Assembly: GCF_014489555.1 (NCBI RefSeq)
Contig: NZ_CP060784.1
Coordinates: 1,364,001 to 1,428,000, forward strand
DNA length: 64,000 nucleotides
Source of the DNA: Hymenobacter qilianensis
Lineage (GTDB): Bacteria > Bacteroidota > Bacteroidia > Cytophagales > Hymenobacteraceae
Reading direction: 5' to 3'
In this document: one piece after another, positions 36,873 through 45,464 of the stretch
Numbering within the stretch: position 1 is the stretch's first letter
Layout of the letters: each line of letters begins with the position of its first letter
Notes under the pieces: generated by a model
Databases searched by the model: none
Seen by the model: only the letters and a program-made list of their open reading frames with translations
Told to the model about the DNA's origin: nothing
Program-made: the position numbers and the translations under genes

Positions 36873-37498
36873 ATGGCTATTCAGCAATATCAGGATTCGT
36901 TTTCCGGAATGAGCCAGTCGCCTTTTAGTGCCATGCTCGACCGGTTTTTCAACGACACTGTAGCTTCCCGGGGGCGGCTATCCAGCTTCTCTCCCCAGGT
37001 AGATGCTTACGAAACGGAGCGTGGCTATCAGATTGAAGCCGCGCTACCGGGTATGAAGCGCGAAGACATTAAAGTTGATTTTCAGCAGGGCCGCCTGACT
37101 ATTTCAGGCGAGCGGCAGTTTAAGAATGAGCAGAACGACCGGCGCTACCATCTTGTGGAAAGCTCCTATGGTTCGTTTCAGCGGTCATTCCAGCTACCTG
37201 ACGCGGTAAGCCCCGATCAGATTGAGGCCTCGTTTGAGGATGGTGTGCTGCGTGTGATGGTGCCCAAAGACACCCAGAAAACCATGCGTCACCAGATTGA
37301 TATTCGCGGGGGCAAAGTATCGGCAGCGGTCAGATGTCGGAGCGTATGGGCCAGCAAGCCAGCGACATATCCGTGCAGTCGGGCGAAGGGCAAAAGCAAT
37401 CAAACGGCAATCAGTACAGCATGCAGCAAGGTCAGGGCGATGGCAGCTCCTATGGCGACTCGAACGATAGCCGTAACGCTGGAAAGAGGAAGCCTTAA
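36873..37498 (+). CDS. Hsp20/alpha-crystallin family small heat shock protein (frame broken once)
   Basis: An ATP-independent holdase chaperone. The alpha-crystallin domain (about residues 38-145) includes YQIEAALPGMKREDIKVDF, GRLTISGERQF and ASFEDGVLRVMVPK. The visible frame then runs into unrelated sequence; adding one G to the five-G run at 37308-37312 gives IRGGQSIGSGQMSERMGQQ followed by a Gln/Gly/Ser-rich tail ending AGKRKP and a stop at 37498. The restored protein has about 208 residues, long for Hsp20, because of that low-complexity tail. The extra G also recreates the dispersed GGGGGGCAAA motif. A terminator follows. Confidence 0.85.
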
Positions 37499-37530
37499 AA
37501 ACCGGCCCTTTGCAGTTATTATGTTTCACG

Positions 37531-37564
37531 AAAAAAGCCCCTGAGTACTTCAGGGGACTTTTTT
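37531..37564. terminator. Intrinsic terminator
   Basis: A6-GCCCCTGA pairs with TTCAGGGG, followed by ACTTTTTT. It lies between the convergent Hsp20 and esterase genes and touches the esterase stop codon. Confidence 0.8.
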
Positions 37565-38245
37565 ATTCCGTAGGATTGGGGTTAGACTCGTAGTTTAGGG
37601 ATTCGGCGCCGGCGCCCAAAGCTGCCAGCGTGAGGCCATCTTCTGCCACGTAGCTAAGCTGCGCCGTGAGACCCACATCAAGCAAATCCTGTACGAGGCC
37701 TTCGCCGGCGGCTTCAGGCGTGTACATATCCACGGTGGTAGCTACCACGTTCACCGGCCGGTCGGGTAGGCCGACGAGAGTGGCGCGGCGGTCAATTTCG
37801 GGCGGGAAGATGGCGGCGTACAGAATCAGGCGTTCATAGTTGATTCGGTTGCTGGCCAGCCAGCGACAGGCGGCCGCCGCACCGTGCCCATAGCCCAGCA
37901 CCGTAACGGTGGTATCGGGGGGCAGGCAGCCAGAATTGTTTCGGCCAAAGAGTCGAGGTAATTGGTGAGGTCGGCGAGGTCGGGCAACAGGTCGGAGGCG
38001 GCAAACCATGTAGCGCCCGTGCTCAGTGTACCATCGGGAGCGGGCGGCAAGGTGTAGCGCGACAGGGCTTCGGGCAGAATCAGGAGGCGCTCGGGCGTCA
38101 CGAGGTTGCTGAGCTGAGCGGCAAAATCAGCAACGGATTGGCCTTCGCCGTGCAGGCAAAACCAGACGTGACGAATCGTCGGGCCGGGTTCGCCCACACA
38201 ATAGTAGCGGGCGGTGCGCGTCGTATTAAACGTTTGGAGCTGCAT
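37563..38245 (-). CDS. Alpha/beta hydrolase, phospholipase/carboxylesterase-like (frame broken once)
   Basis: Two overlapping frames make one protein of about 227 residues: VWFCLHGEGQSVADFA..LILPEALSRYTLPP upstream and TVTVLGYGHGAAAACRWLAS..IFPPEID downstream. They join if one base is added at the G6C motif at 37917-37923, giving AACPPDTTVTVLGYGHG. The nucleophile elbow would be GYGHG, with His rather than the usual Ser in the central place, so either the enzyme is inactive or the alignment of the elbow is off; this deserves care. ATG 38245 gives a normal start. Predicted cytoplasmic esterase-like protein without known substrate. Confidence 0.65.
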
Positions 38246-38484
38246 ATAGTCTAACAGGTGCGGTGCGACAAAGTATTCTATACGGCGGCGACGCAAGCCA
38301 TGGTTGGGAGGCACCCAAAGTTGTGCTTGATTTCAATTATTCCACCTGCCACTATGGCCGTTTAAATATGTTTCAGATGGGTTTTAAGGCGTCAATCTGG
38401 CCGGTATTCGGCGCTAGTGGCGCATGATAGAGGTTGGTACATCGTTTGAAATAAGTCCATCACAATCAAGAAAAGGACCTGACC

Positions 38485-38868
38485 ATGAAGTTGATAAGCC
38501 AAGAATTCATTCGCAATATTGCCCCCCAGCTTAACCTACTCAACACGTTGGGCGGTGGCACGGCCCAGGCGCAGCTGCGCGTCGATAAGGTGGCGAAGGG
38601 TGTGGTAGTGCGGGTAGCGGCGCCGTCGGTGCGCCCCGAGAACTTCCACGTGTTGCTCGACAACAACCGTCTGACTGTGTACTGCGACTACCGCCACGAA
38701 GAGGACGACCAGATGAGCGCTCCACTGTTTGCGCAAACCCTGGATCTGCCCGCCAACCTAGACCTCGACCGCATCGACGCCGTGCATGAGGCCAACGAGT
38801 TGCGCATCCGCATTCCGTTCCAGGATTCGGCCAGCCGCCGCCGCGAAATCGATATCAAATTGCGCTAG
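38485..38868 (+). CDS. Hsp20/alpha-crystallin family protein, short
   Basis: A second small heat shock protein, 127 residues. The domain pattern is AQLRVDKVAKGVVVRVAAPSVRPENFHVLLDNNRLTVYCDY, then LPANLDLDRIDAVHEANELRIRIPF, and it lacks the extended tails of the neighbouring Hsp20. Conserved I-x-I/V-like residues appear as IRIPF. It was not obviously derived by recent duplication of the 36873 gene, as the sequences differ widely. A G6C motif (38521-38527) writes IAPQL in frame. Confidence 0.85.
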   Translation: MKLISQEFIRNIAPQLNLLNTLGGGTAQAQLRVDKVAKGVVVRVAAPSVRPENFHVLLDNNRLTVYCDYRHEEDDQMSAPLFAQTLDLPANLDLDRIDAVHEANELRIRIPFQDSASRRREIDIKLR

Positions 38869-38919
38869 GCTCCGCTTAGTTGCTCATAACGTCGGGACCG
38901 ACCGACACCTTTTCACTGA

Positions 38920-38949
38920 AGCCACTGCTTAGTCGCAGTGGCTTTTTTT
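38920..38949. terminator. Intrinsic terminator
   Basis: AGCCACTGC (38920-38928) pairs with GCAGTGGCT (38935-38943), followed by seven T. It ends the short Hsp20 gene. Confidence 0.88.
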
Positions 38950-38952
38950 GTA

Positions 38953-39276
38953 TTAATCGAAAAGCGGTATCAGCAGCAAAAAGCCAGTGACAAGCGCCAG
39001 ATAAAACCAGCCCATTACCTGCCCCCGATACCGGCGCGGCAGTTGGTTGCTGAGCACGAGCACCGCGACCACTATCACCAGCAGGTGCAACAGCAAGAAC
39101 ACGACGGTTTTCACCCAATTGCTGACAATGGTATTCTCGGGCTGATACTGGTCGCTCATGCCCAGCCCCGAGGTGGCAAAGCGCAAAACGTAGTACGTCA
39201 CGGCCTCGAACACCACAAAGCACGCGAAGCCAATCAGCAGCGACTTAGAACCCGATTTTTGCGAAACGTCAGCCAT
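38953..39276 (-). CDS. Small membrane protein (107 aa), hypothetical
   Basis: Three hydrophobic segments (about 12-32, 54-78 and 85-105: LLIGFACFVVFEAVTYYVL, TVVFLLLHLLVIVVAVLVL, FYLALVTGFLLLIPLF) predict an inner-membrane protein. No family recognised. It is followed on its 5' side by the VF530 gene on the same strand, 39 nt away, so the two may be cotranscribed. Confidence 0.65.
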   Translation of the reverse strand: MADVSQKSGSKSLLIGFACFVVFEAVTYYVLRFATSGLGMSDQYQPENTIVSNWVKTVVFLLLHLLVIVVAVLVLSNQLPRRYRGQVMGWFYLALVTGFLLLIPLFD

Positions 39277-39315
39277 TTTTGCTTTTAAGTGCTAGATACC
39301 TATTTGCCCCCGAGC

Positions 39316-39597
39316 TTACTTGGTCTCGTTTTTCTTGCTCAAAACCTCCTTGCTGCGGGTTTTTATATAAAGCTCTTCCACTTTGGCGCGGGCCCAGGGC
39401 GTGCGGCGCAGAAATACGAGGCTTGACTTGATGCTGGGATCGACGGCGAAGCAATTAATATGAATGCGCTCATCCAGCCCCAGCCAGCCATAATGCGCCA
39501 CCAGGTATTCCAGAATCTGGGCCAGGGTGATGCCGTGCAGCTCACGGATGAGGTGGCCCGATTCGTCGCGGGCGTCGGAAAGGCTAGAAGTGGTCAT
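39316..39597 (-). CDS. VF530 family DNA-binding protein
   Basis: The 93-residue protein matches the VF530 (DUF2132) family: [53 protein letters not shown]. Structural members bind DNA. A basic Lys-rich tail ([12 protein letters not shown]) follows. It is probably the first gene of a pair with the small membrane protein. Confidence 0.88.
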   Translation of the reverse strand: MTTSSLSDARDESGHLIRELHGITLAQILEYLVAHYGWLGLDERIHINCFAVDPSIKSSLVFLRRTPWARAKVEELYIKTRSKEVLSKKNETK

Positions 39598-39659
39598 GGG
39601 GCGGAGCGTTAAGAAGCGAAAGGTCGGGAAAAGCAGTCATTGATAAGCAAACAGTAATT

Positions 39660-39673
39660 GGGGGGCTTTTTTG
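39660..39673. other. Solitary G6C-T6 half-terminator in the spacer
   Basis: GGGGGGCTTTTTTG stands between the divergent VF530 and lysozyme genes without a complementary arm nearby. It is one of the motif copies with terminator-half flank and is a candidate for a non-terminator function. Confidence 0.5.
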
Positions 39674-39718
39674 CGCCCGAACCACTAGCTTAGGTACGAG
39701 CAAGGGACGTATGTGCGT

Positions 39719-39726
39719 TACCTTTG
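39719..39726 (+). promoter_or_regulatory. Putative -7 promoter element (TACCTTTG)
   Basis: It matches the Bacteroidota -7 consensus TAnnTTTG exactly. Its position puts the transcription start near 39731, which favours ATG 39741 over ATG 39729 for the lysozyme gene. Confidence 0.55.
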
Positions 39727-39740
39727 CGATGGCCACGCTG

Positions 39741-40562
39741 ATGAACCGACCCCGACGACGCCCTATTGCTCCCCGCCGCTCTGCTGCCCCCCGGCGGCGT
39801 TTGCTCTTGCTGATCGGCGTGGGGTTGCTGCTGGCGGCGCTGGCTTTTTATGGGCGGTACTGGCGGCAGATCAACCGCTATGCGCGCCTGACTTATGCCA
39901 AGTATACGGCGCATCAGCTGACGGGCCGCGAGAAAACGCCGCTGCTGACCGGCTACACGGTGCACGGCATTGATGTATCGTCGTATCAGGGTCGCATCGA
40001 TTGGCCGGAAGTAGCAGAGCACCAGGTGCGTTTCGCATTTATTAAAGCGACAGAAGGCGTTACGCTGCGCGACTCCCGTTTCCAGCGCAACTGGCGCGAG
40101 GCGCGGGCGGTAGGCATTTACCGCGGAGCCTACCACTACTTTCAGCCCAACTACGACGGTGCCCAGCAGGCTGATCTTTTTGTGCGCAATGTGCCCCTGA
40201 CCGCCGGCGATTTGCCCCCCGTACTCGATGTGGAAGACCCTAAGTTTCACGACGTGGCCGTAATGCGGCGCAACGTAGCCACCTGGCTGCGCCTGATCGA
40301 ACGTCACTATGGCGTGCGTCCCATTCTGTACACCAACTACAACTTCTACAAGCGCCACTTAGCTGGTCACTTCGATCAATACCCGTTGTGGCTGGCGCAC
40401 TACGAAGTGGAAAAGCCCCTCCTGCCCCGCGACAAATGGATTATCTGGCAGCATAGCGACGAATCGCACGTACCAGGTATTCGCGGCCCGGTCGATTTCA
40501 ACGTATTTCAGGGCAACTTTGCCATGCTGCTTGCCATGCGAATTCCCGAAAAGGCGGAGTAG
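39741..40562 (+). CDS. Glycoside hydrolase family 25 lysozyme, membrane-anchored
   Basis: The 273-residue protein has a basic N-terminus, one membrane helix (LLLLIGVGLLLAALAFYG) and a GH25 catalytic domain: HGIDVSSYQGRIDWPEV, FAFIKATEGVTL, YRGAYHYFQP, PPVLDVEDPKF and WLAHYE, with Asp and Glu catalytic residues in DVSSYQ and DVE. It would cleave the glycan of peptidoglycan in the periplasm, as a signal-anchored enzyme. Starting at ATG 39741 agrees with the promoter element at 39719; earlier in-frame ATG at 39729. The RlpA gene follows 35 nt downstream but has its own -7 box. Confidence 0.92.
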   Translation: MNRPRRRPIAPRRSAAPRRRLLLLIGVGLLLAALAFYGRYWRQINRYARLTYAKYTAHQLTGREKTPLLTGYTVHGIDVSSYQGRIDWPEVAEHQVRFAFIKATEGVTLRDSRFQRNWREARAVGIYRGAYHYFQPNYDGAQQADLFVRNVPLTAGDLPPVLDVEDPKFHDVAVMRRNVATWLRLIERHYGVRPILYTNYNFYKRHLAGHFDQYPLWLAHYEVEKPLLPRDKWIIWQHSDESHVPGIRGPVDFNVFQGNFAMLLAMRIPEKAE

Positions 40563-40586
40563 GATTCGGCCCAGCTTGGTGTCATT

Positions 40587-40594
40587 TATATTTG
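40587..40594 (+). promoter_or_regulatory. Putative -7 promoter element (TATATTTG)
   Basis: An exact TAnnTTTG match ends 3 nt before the ATG at 40598. If used, the transcript would be leaderless or start within the first codons, as for other genes in this window. Confidence 0.45.
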
Positions 40595-40597
40595 CTT

Positions 40598-40987
40598 ATG
40601 CCTCACATTTCATTTCGTCGTTTTTGCTGGCTGCTGAGCTTGCCGTGGCTGCTGAGCGCATGCGCCGGTGGCGCCAATACGTTCACGCAGAGCGGGCAGG
40701 GCTCGTATTACGCCAACAAGTTCAATGGACGCAAAACGGCCAGCGGCTCCGTATATCGGCCCAATAAGATGACGGCCGCCCACAACACGCTCCCTTTCGG
40801 TACGGTGGTACGCGTGACCAACACACGTAATAACCGCTCAGTGAAAGTAACCGTGACGGACCGGGGCCCGCACGTGAAAGGCCGCATTATTGACTTGTCG
40901 CGCAAAGCCGCCCGTAAAATTGATCTGATTGATGCTGGGGTGGTTCCAGTTAAGGTGAAGGTGGTAAAGGCTGCTCCCTCGCGCTAA
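40598..40987 (+). CDS. RlpA-family septal ring lytic transglycosylase-like lipoprotein
   Basis: The 129-residue lipoprotein has signal FCWLLSLPWLLSACAG (lipobox LSAC). It carries a double-psi beta-barrel domain: GQGSYYANKFNGRKTASG, MTAAHNTLPFGTVVRVTNTRN, VTVTDRGPHVKGRIIDLSRKAA. The catalytic-like Asp in DRGP and His in AAHN are those of RlpA enzymes that act on denuded glycan strands in the envelope. It has no SPOR domain. Its location beside a GH25 lysozyme fits cell-wall work. Confidence 0.9.
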   Translation: MPHISFRRFCWLLSLPWLLSACAGGANTFTQSGQGSYYANKFNGRKTASGSVYRPNKMTAAHNTLPFGTVVRVTNTRNNRSVKVTVTDRGPHVKGRIIDLSRKAARKIDLIDAGVVPVKVKVVKAAPSR

Positions 40988-41026
40988 GCGGGGGCTTTTT
41001 TACCTGAATTTTTCTATTTGTCTCGC

Positions 41027-41221
41027 ATGAGAATTCGCAAAAAAGTGCGCTGGACTATACCTGCTGCAGCAAGTCGTTTTGTAGCGCTGGCCGCGTTCGT
41101 GAAAGCCGCCGAAGCCCAGGCCTGGACCGATGTTGAAATCCAGTACGTGATGGACGAGGTAGTAGAAGCCCGCGACGATGCCGAGGCTACCCTGATTTTG
41201 CAGGATTACACCCAGACCTAA
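41027..41221 (+). CDS. Small hypothetical protein (64 aa)
   Basis: A short, basic-then-acidic, helix-rich protein ([39 protein letters not shown]). No known family. Codon use resembles the neighbours and a strong hairpin follows the stop, which supports expression. No signal peptide was recognised. It follows RlpA by 39 nt. Confidence 0.55.
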   Translation: MRIRKKVRWTIPAAASRFVALAAFVKAAEAQAWTDVEIQYVMDEVVEARDDAEATLILQDYTQT

Positions 41222-41226
41222 AACGC

Positions 41227-41272
41227 AGCCGGGCGGCCCAAACCTACTGGTCGGAGCCGCCCGGCTGTTTAG
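41227..41272. terminator. Intrinsic terminator
   Basis: CAGCCGGGCGG (41227-41237) and CCGCCCGGCTG (41258-41268) form a stable stem followed by TTTAG. It lies between the small plus-strand gene and the minus-strand DUF6799 gene. Confidence 0.75.
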
Positions 41273-41284
41273 TACTAGTGCAGG

Positions 41285-41697
41285 TTAGCTTTTCTTCTTC
41301 TTGCCTTTATTCTTCAGGTTCTCCTTCTTAACCAGAAGCAGGCTGTCTTGCGCGGCCTTTTGAGCGCTCGTGGTAATACGGCCGCTCAGCGAAACCACAT
41401 CACCTTCCGTTAGCTGAGTGCTGACGCCCGCGGGCGTCGTTATCGTGCCGGTCGGCGTTATTTTAGTACCATTAATAAGGCTCATTTCCTGGGTAAGGGG
41501 CGTAGTGCGGCCCATTTGGGTCACCATTACTTTTCCCTCCTTCATCATTACGCCATCTTTCATAGTAGCCACGCCGGGCGCTACAGGCTTCGGACGAGGA
41601 GTTGCGGCCTTGCGGGGGGCATTTTTGTTTGGGCCGAGGCGGCCACAGCGCTGGTGGTTAAGGCAAATACTAAGAGCGCGATACTGCGTAATCTCAT
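41285..41697 (-). CDS. DUF6799-type secreted protein (frame broken once)
   Basis: The downstream frame (41285-41572) carries two DUF6799-like units (DGVMMKEGKVMVTQMGRTTPL, NGTKITPTGTITTPAG). The upstream frame supplies the start MRLRSIALLVFALTTSAVAA, a signal peptide from ATG 41697. They join if one base is added at the A5 or C6 run at about 41614-41625, giving QTK-x-APRKAATPRPKPVAPG; the restored length is about 137 residues and ends in a Lys-rich KNKGKKKKS tail. The family is common in Bacteroidota and has no known function. A G6C motif coincides with the break. Confidence 0.7.
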
Positions 41698-41864
41698 GGG
41701 AGAAGTGGGATGAAGAGTGGGAGAAATAAGCCTAGCAAATTCAGAATACAACGGCTGGGCATGCACCTATACAAGCCAGCAACCTGCCTTAAGCCCTGCG
41801 CGTTAGAAAAGAAAAATCGCCACATCAGCGGCACCTTCTTTCATCCTCTAAATCAGTGATTCAT

Positions 41865-42203
41865 ATGGCAGCGGATAAAGCATCAAACAATATTTACGCC
41901 GATTTTAAGGCCCAAGTGAATATGACCGCAACTGAGTTAAAAAAATGGCTTGCCACGGATGAATCCAACTCGGTGGGCCAGGACAGCGGCGACGGCACCA
42001 GCGTCGGGCACAAGTCGGGCGAGCGTATTATTGAGATCCTGAACAAGAAAAAAGCGGACCTGACGGAGGCCGATGAAGCCCACATGCATAAGGTTCACTC
42101 GTACATTAGCCGGCACCTGGCTCAAGGGCCCGAAAAAGATGTGGAGCACTCGCGCTGGCGCTATTCGCTGATGAACTGGGGCCACGATCCGCTGAAAAAG
42201 TAA
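41865..42203 (+). CDS. DUF3140 family protein
   Basis: The 112-residue protein matches DUF3140 closely: VNMTATELKKWLATDESNSV, SVGHKSGERIIEILNKKKAD, LTEADEAHMHKVHSYISRHL and the end SRWRYSLMNWGHDPLK. Family function is unknown; some relatives are described as DNA-binding. ATG 41865 was selected over the GTG at 41856. It stands alone before the chaperone genes. Confidence 0.88.
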   Translation: MAADKASNNIYADFKAQVNMTATELKKWLATDESNSVGQDSGDGTSVGHKSGERIIEILNKKKADLTEADEAHMHKVHSYISRHLAQGPEKDVEHSRWRYSLMNWGHDPLKK

Positions 42204-42320
42204 GCAGCTGGCTGTAGGCTGAATGCTACATCGGATTGCCGGCGCCCGAGAGTTGACATCTAAGAGCCGAAGTAACTTATTCAGTTAACATTCAGCATTC
42301 AATCTTCACCAACGCACGAA

Positions 42321-43267
42321 GTGGACTACAAGGATTATTATAAATCGCTGGGACTGGATAAATCGGCTACCACCGACCAGATCAAGAAGGCTTACCGCAA
42401 GCTGGCCCGTCAGTATCATCCCGACGTGAATCCGAATAATGCGGAGGCCGAGCGCAAGTTTAAAGAGATAAATGAAGCCAATGAAGTGCTTAGCGACGAG
42501 GAGAAGCGCCGCAAATACGACCAGCTAGGCGCCGACTGGCAGCGGTACCAACAAACCGGCGGTGCAGGCCGCGCTGGCGGAGGAGGCTTTGACTGGTCGC
42601 AGTATGGGCAGCCCGGTGGCTATGGCGGCTACGGGCAGGCCGGTGGCGGCGACCCATTTGGCAACGCCGATTTCTCAGATTTCTTCAGCTCCATTTTTGG
42701 CGGTATGGGGGGCGAAAGCCGCGCTGGGGGCATTCTGCAAGAGCCAGCGCCGGCCAGGACTATCAGGCGGAGTTGGAATTGACCTTGGCCGAGGCTTACG
42801 AAGGCGGCCCACGTACGCTTACTGTCAATGGCAAAAAGCTGCGCATCAACATTCAGCCCGGCGTAGAAGATGGCCAGACCATCCGGCTGCGCGACCAAGG
42901 TGCGCCCGGCCGCAACGGCGGGCCGGCCGGCTCGCTCTACATTACGTTCCGCATAGCCCCCGACCCTCGCTACACCCGCACTGGTGCCGACCTGACACTG
43001 GATGTGCCGGTAAGCATTTATACCGCCCTGCTCGGTGGTCAGCAGGTGGTCGATACGCTGTCGGGGCCGGTTAAGATCAATGTGAAGCCTGAAACGCAAA
43101 ACGGCACGCGCCTGCGTTTGCGAGGCAAAGGCTTTCCCATGTATAAGCAGCCCGGCCAGTTCGGCGATTTGTACCTGCGACTGGATCTGAGTTTGCCTCA
43201 GCACCTCACGGACAAAGAGAAAGAGCTGTTTCGGCAGCTGGCTCAGCTGCGGGGCGAAGCCTCCTAA
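42321..43267 (+). CDS. cbpA: DnaJ-class co-chaperone CbpA-like (frame broken once)
   Basis: The J-domain (residues 1-68) has HPD in [11 protein letters not shown], followed by a Gly-rich linker with [12 protein letters not shown] repeats and then the C-terminal substrate-binding domains ([42 protein letters not shown]). The two frames join when one G is added to the five-G run at 42726-42730, giving [19 protein letters not shown]; the total is about 315 residues, the normal CbpA size. It activates DnaK-type Hsp70. The start is GTG 42321 (no suitable ATG upstream). CbpM follows 49 nt downstream, as in other bacteria. Confidence 0.88.
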
Positions 43268-43316
43268 CGCCCGCCCGTTTGTCTTTGCCGTTGCCACCCG
43301 CTATTTACTATCTGCT

Positions 43317-43640
43317 ATGGAAACGTCGTCCATCATCACTATTACCTTTCACGACTGCGCCATCCGCTACGGCCTGAGTGAGCCTGACCTTCAGGAGTTT
43401 GTAGATCTGGGCCTGCTGCATCCGGCGGATGCACCCGGCACGCTCCGCGCCGAGCCCGACGACCTCGCCCGATTGGCCCGCTTGCACCATGAGCTAGGCT
43501 TGAGCGCGGAAGGAATTGACGTTGTATTGGCTATGCGCCAGCGTCTGTTGGAACTCCAAGCCGAGCTGGCTCATCAGCGTGCCCGCGTTGCTCAGTTGGA
43601 GTATTTTCTAAACAAATCCGGTCCGCTGGTGGATCTGTAG
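43317..43640 (+). CDS. cbpM: Chaperone modulator CbpM-like
   Basis: The 107-residue protein resembles the MerR-like CbpM: HDCAIRYGLSEPDLQEFVDLGLLHP, a central DDLARLARLHHELGLSAEGIDVVL and a coiled-coil end (LLELQAELAHQRARVAQLEYFL). In E. coli, CbpM binds the CbpA J-domain and blocks its contact with DnaK. Its place directly behind cbpA supports that identity. The 3' end converges with the ZIP transporter gene 20 nt away. Confidence 0.85.
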   Translation: METSSIITITFHDCAIRYGLSEPDLQEFVDLGLLHPADAPGTLRAEPDDLARLARLHHELGLSAEGIDVVLAMRQRLLELQAELAHQRARVAQLEYFLNKSGPLVDL

Positions 43641-43659
43641 CGGCGGTTGCCATTCTAGA

Positions 43660-44397
43660 CTAAACGTCAATGGCCAGCGCCAACAGCAGGCCGGCCAGCG
43701 TAGCGCCGAGTTTGGGCCAATTGAGACGATGCTCAGGGCTTGTTTCGAAAAGAATAGTAGTGGATACGTGCAGAAAATTGCCCGCGACCAAGCCCAGCAG
43801 CGCAGCGTATAAGCCGCCCGTCATCAGGTCCTCCAGCACCACATAATTGCTGACTACGATACCGATGGGCGCGGCCAGTGCAAACAGCACCAGATACGGC
43901 AGCGCCCGCCTGAAGCTGTGCAGGCGCAACAGCAACGCCGCCATCAGGGCAAAAGCGGCCGGAATGTGGTGCAAGGCCACGCCCCCCAGAATAGCATAAA
44001 AGTTCTCATTGCTGGGTGTGGCTTCGGGCTGCTTAACCAGAATGCTGCCCTCCAGAAAAGAGTGAATTACCAGCGAGAACAAGAGCAGAAACGGTACTTG
44101 CCCATCATGCTCCGTATTGTGATGAATATGACCGTGCTCGACGCCATGCGAGAAAACCTCCAATAAAAGCTGTCCAAAAAAGCCCCCCAGTACATAGTAG
44201 CCGATGCGATGCATCTCATCGTTAGGCACTAGTAGCAAGGCTTCGGGCAGCAAATGAGTGATGGTGAGCGTAAACAGATAGGCGCCACTAAACGCTAGCA
44301 AAGGCTTCATCCAGGTAGTGCGGGCCGTAGGCAGCAGACGAGTGAGCAGGCCCGCGCCCAACACGGTTAGAAATAGTAGCAGAACGGCAATCCACAT
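43660..44397 (-). CDS. ZIP family metal transporter
   Basis: The 245-residue membrane protein has about seven or eight helices. A His-rich loop (GVEHGHIHHNTEHDG, about residues 84-98) precedes HSFLEGS and GGVALHHIPAAFALMA, the ZIP helix IV-V metal site (His residues). It would move zinc, iron or a related divalent cation into the cytoplasm. Two G6C motifs (43981, 44182) lie in frame, one of them as AAAAAAGCCCCCCAG. Specificity cannot be read from sequence; no Zur/Fur box was found. Confidence 0.88.
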   Translation of the reverse strand: MWIAVLLLFLTVLGAGLLTRLLPTARTTWMKPLLAFSGAYLFTLTITHLLPEALLLVPNDEMHRIGYYVLGGFFGQLLLEVFSHGVEHGHIHHNTEHDGQVPFLLLFSLVIHSFLEGSILVKQPEATPSNENFYAILGGVALHHIPAAFALMAALLLRLHSFRRALPYLVLFALAAPIGIVVSNYVVLEDLMTGGLYAALLGLVAGNFLHVSTTILFETSPEHRLNWPKLGATLAGLLLALAIDV

Positions 44398-44478
44398 GGG
44401 TACTGTGTTAATTAGGTATGCACTGATGGAGTGAATAGCAAGGCAGGATATAGCTCACCTGTTATCGGTTCATCACCA

Positions 44479-45219
44479 CTATTTTTTGACTATAAAGATC
44501 ATGCGGGGGCTCAGGGCCTCGTTGTACGGGCCTAGCTGATAGTCGCCTAGCACTTCGGCCAAACGCAGACCCGCCATCTGAAAATATTCCTCAAAATTTT
44601 CCAGGCTCAGTGCTCGAACCCGCTCCTCGAATTGCTGCTCTTGCCCCAGCGCATCCTGGAAGCGAATCGTTTTGACGATAAACCCATCGTCGAGACGGCG
44701 GCTGATGTGAAAGGTGATACCGCTCACGGTTTTCTCTTCCTCAAGTACCAGTTCGCGTAGCGTGCGCTCCGTATTCATGAAGTCAATCACCATTTTGCCC
44801 CCCGGCCGCAAGGCATTCGCCGCGAAGCGCAACGCTACGATGTTTTCCGTCTCGTGAGCGAAATAGCCAAAGCTGGTAAACAGGTTAAAGATGAAATCGA
44901 ACTCCCCAAACGGCAGCGGGTTACGCATATCGTGCACGTGAAAGTGCAGGCGCTCATGCCCAAATTGCTGCGCATACGTGATGCTCTCCGGCGACAGATC
45001 GACGCCGGTAACTGCGTAGCCTTTCTGGCTCAGATACAGTGAGTGCCGACCTTTACCACACGCCAGATCAAGCACCCTCGCATGTGGCTTAACCCGCAGA
45101 TGCGTCAGCAAAGCATCTATGAAGGCTTTCGCCTCTTCCTCGTTACGGTCACGGTACAGCAGATGGTAATAAGGAGAGTCGAACCAACTGATAAACCACT
45201 CAATAGCAGGATGTAACAT
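44479..45219 (-). CDS. Class I SAM-dependent methyltransferase
   Basis: The 246-residue protein has the SAM-binding motif I VLDLACGKGRHSLYLSQKG, motif II acidic residue in VTGVDLSPESI, and FDFIFNLFTSFGYF plus LRPGGKMVIDFMNTE as later motifs. The long beta-sheet insert after motif IV (FHISRRLDDGFIVKTIRFQD) is typical of this COG-type group; substrate unknown. ATG 45219 (MLHPAIEWF) is preferred to 45255. A G6C motif sits in frame at 44797-44803. Confidence 0.87.
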   Translation of the reverse strand: MLHPAIEWFISWFDSPYYHLLYRDRNEEEAKAFIDALLTHLRVKPHARVLDLACGKGRHSLYLSQKGYAVTGVDLSPESITYAQQFGHERLHFHVHDMRNPLPFGEFDFIFNLFTSFGYFAHETENIVALRFAANALRPGGKMVIDFMNTERTLRELVLEEEKTVSGITFHISRRLDDGFIVKTIRFQDALGQEQQFEERVRALSLENFEEYFQMAGLRLAEVLGDYQLGPYNEALSPRMIFIVKK

Positions 45220-45392
45220 GAATGGTATGGAAGGAGAAGCCTGCTGGCCAGACAATCAAATCTGGAAAGTATTGAGCACTAATATTTGCAACAATGTTAC
45301 AGATAAAACAGCTGTCTTAAACTGACTTTCCTTCCGCCGGGTTGCTGTAAGCAGAAAATTTGCCCCCCACAGGAAGTGAAACCAGCGACTAA

Positions 45393-45435
45393 AGCAATAG
45401 CCGCCGTGAGCACTATGCTCATGGCGGCTATTGCT
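45393..45435. terminator. Strong hairpin downstream of the lipoprotein gene
   Basis: AGCAATAGCCGCCGTGAGCA and its complement at 45416-45435 (one mismatch) enclose a 3-nt loop. The T-run is poor, so it may be a transcript-stabilising hairpin rather than a strict terminator. Confidence 0.6.
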
Positions 45436-45464
45436 AAGCTATTAAACGAAAGCTACTTAACTAT

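Noticed and set aside
42562-43074. A third ORF (170 aa) through the cbpA break
   Set aside because: It is a frame between the two genuine parts, rich in Arg/Pro/Ala, with no DnaJ character.
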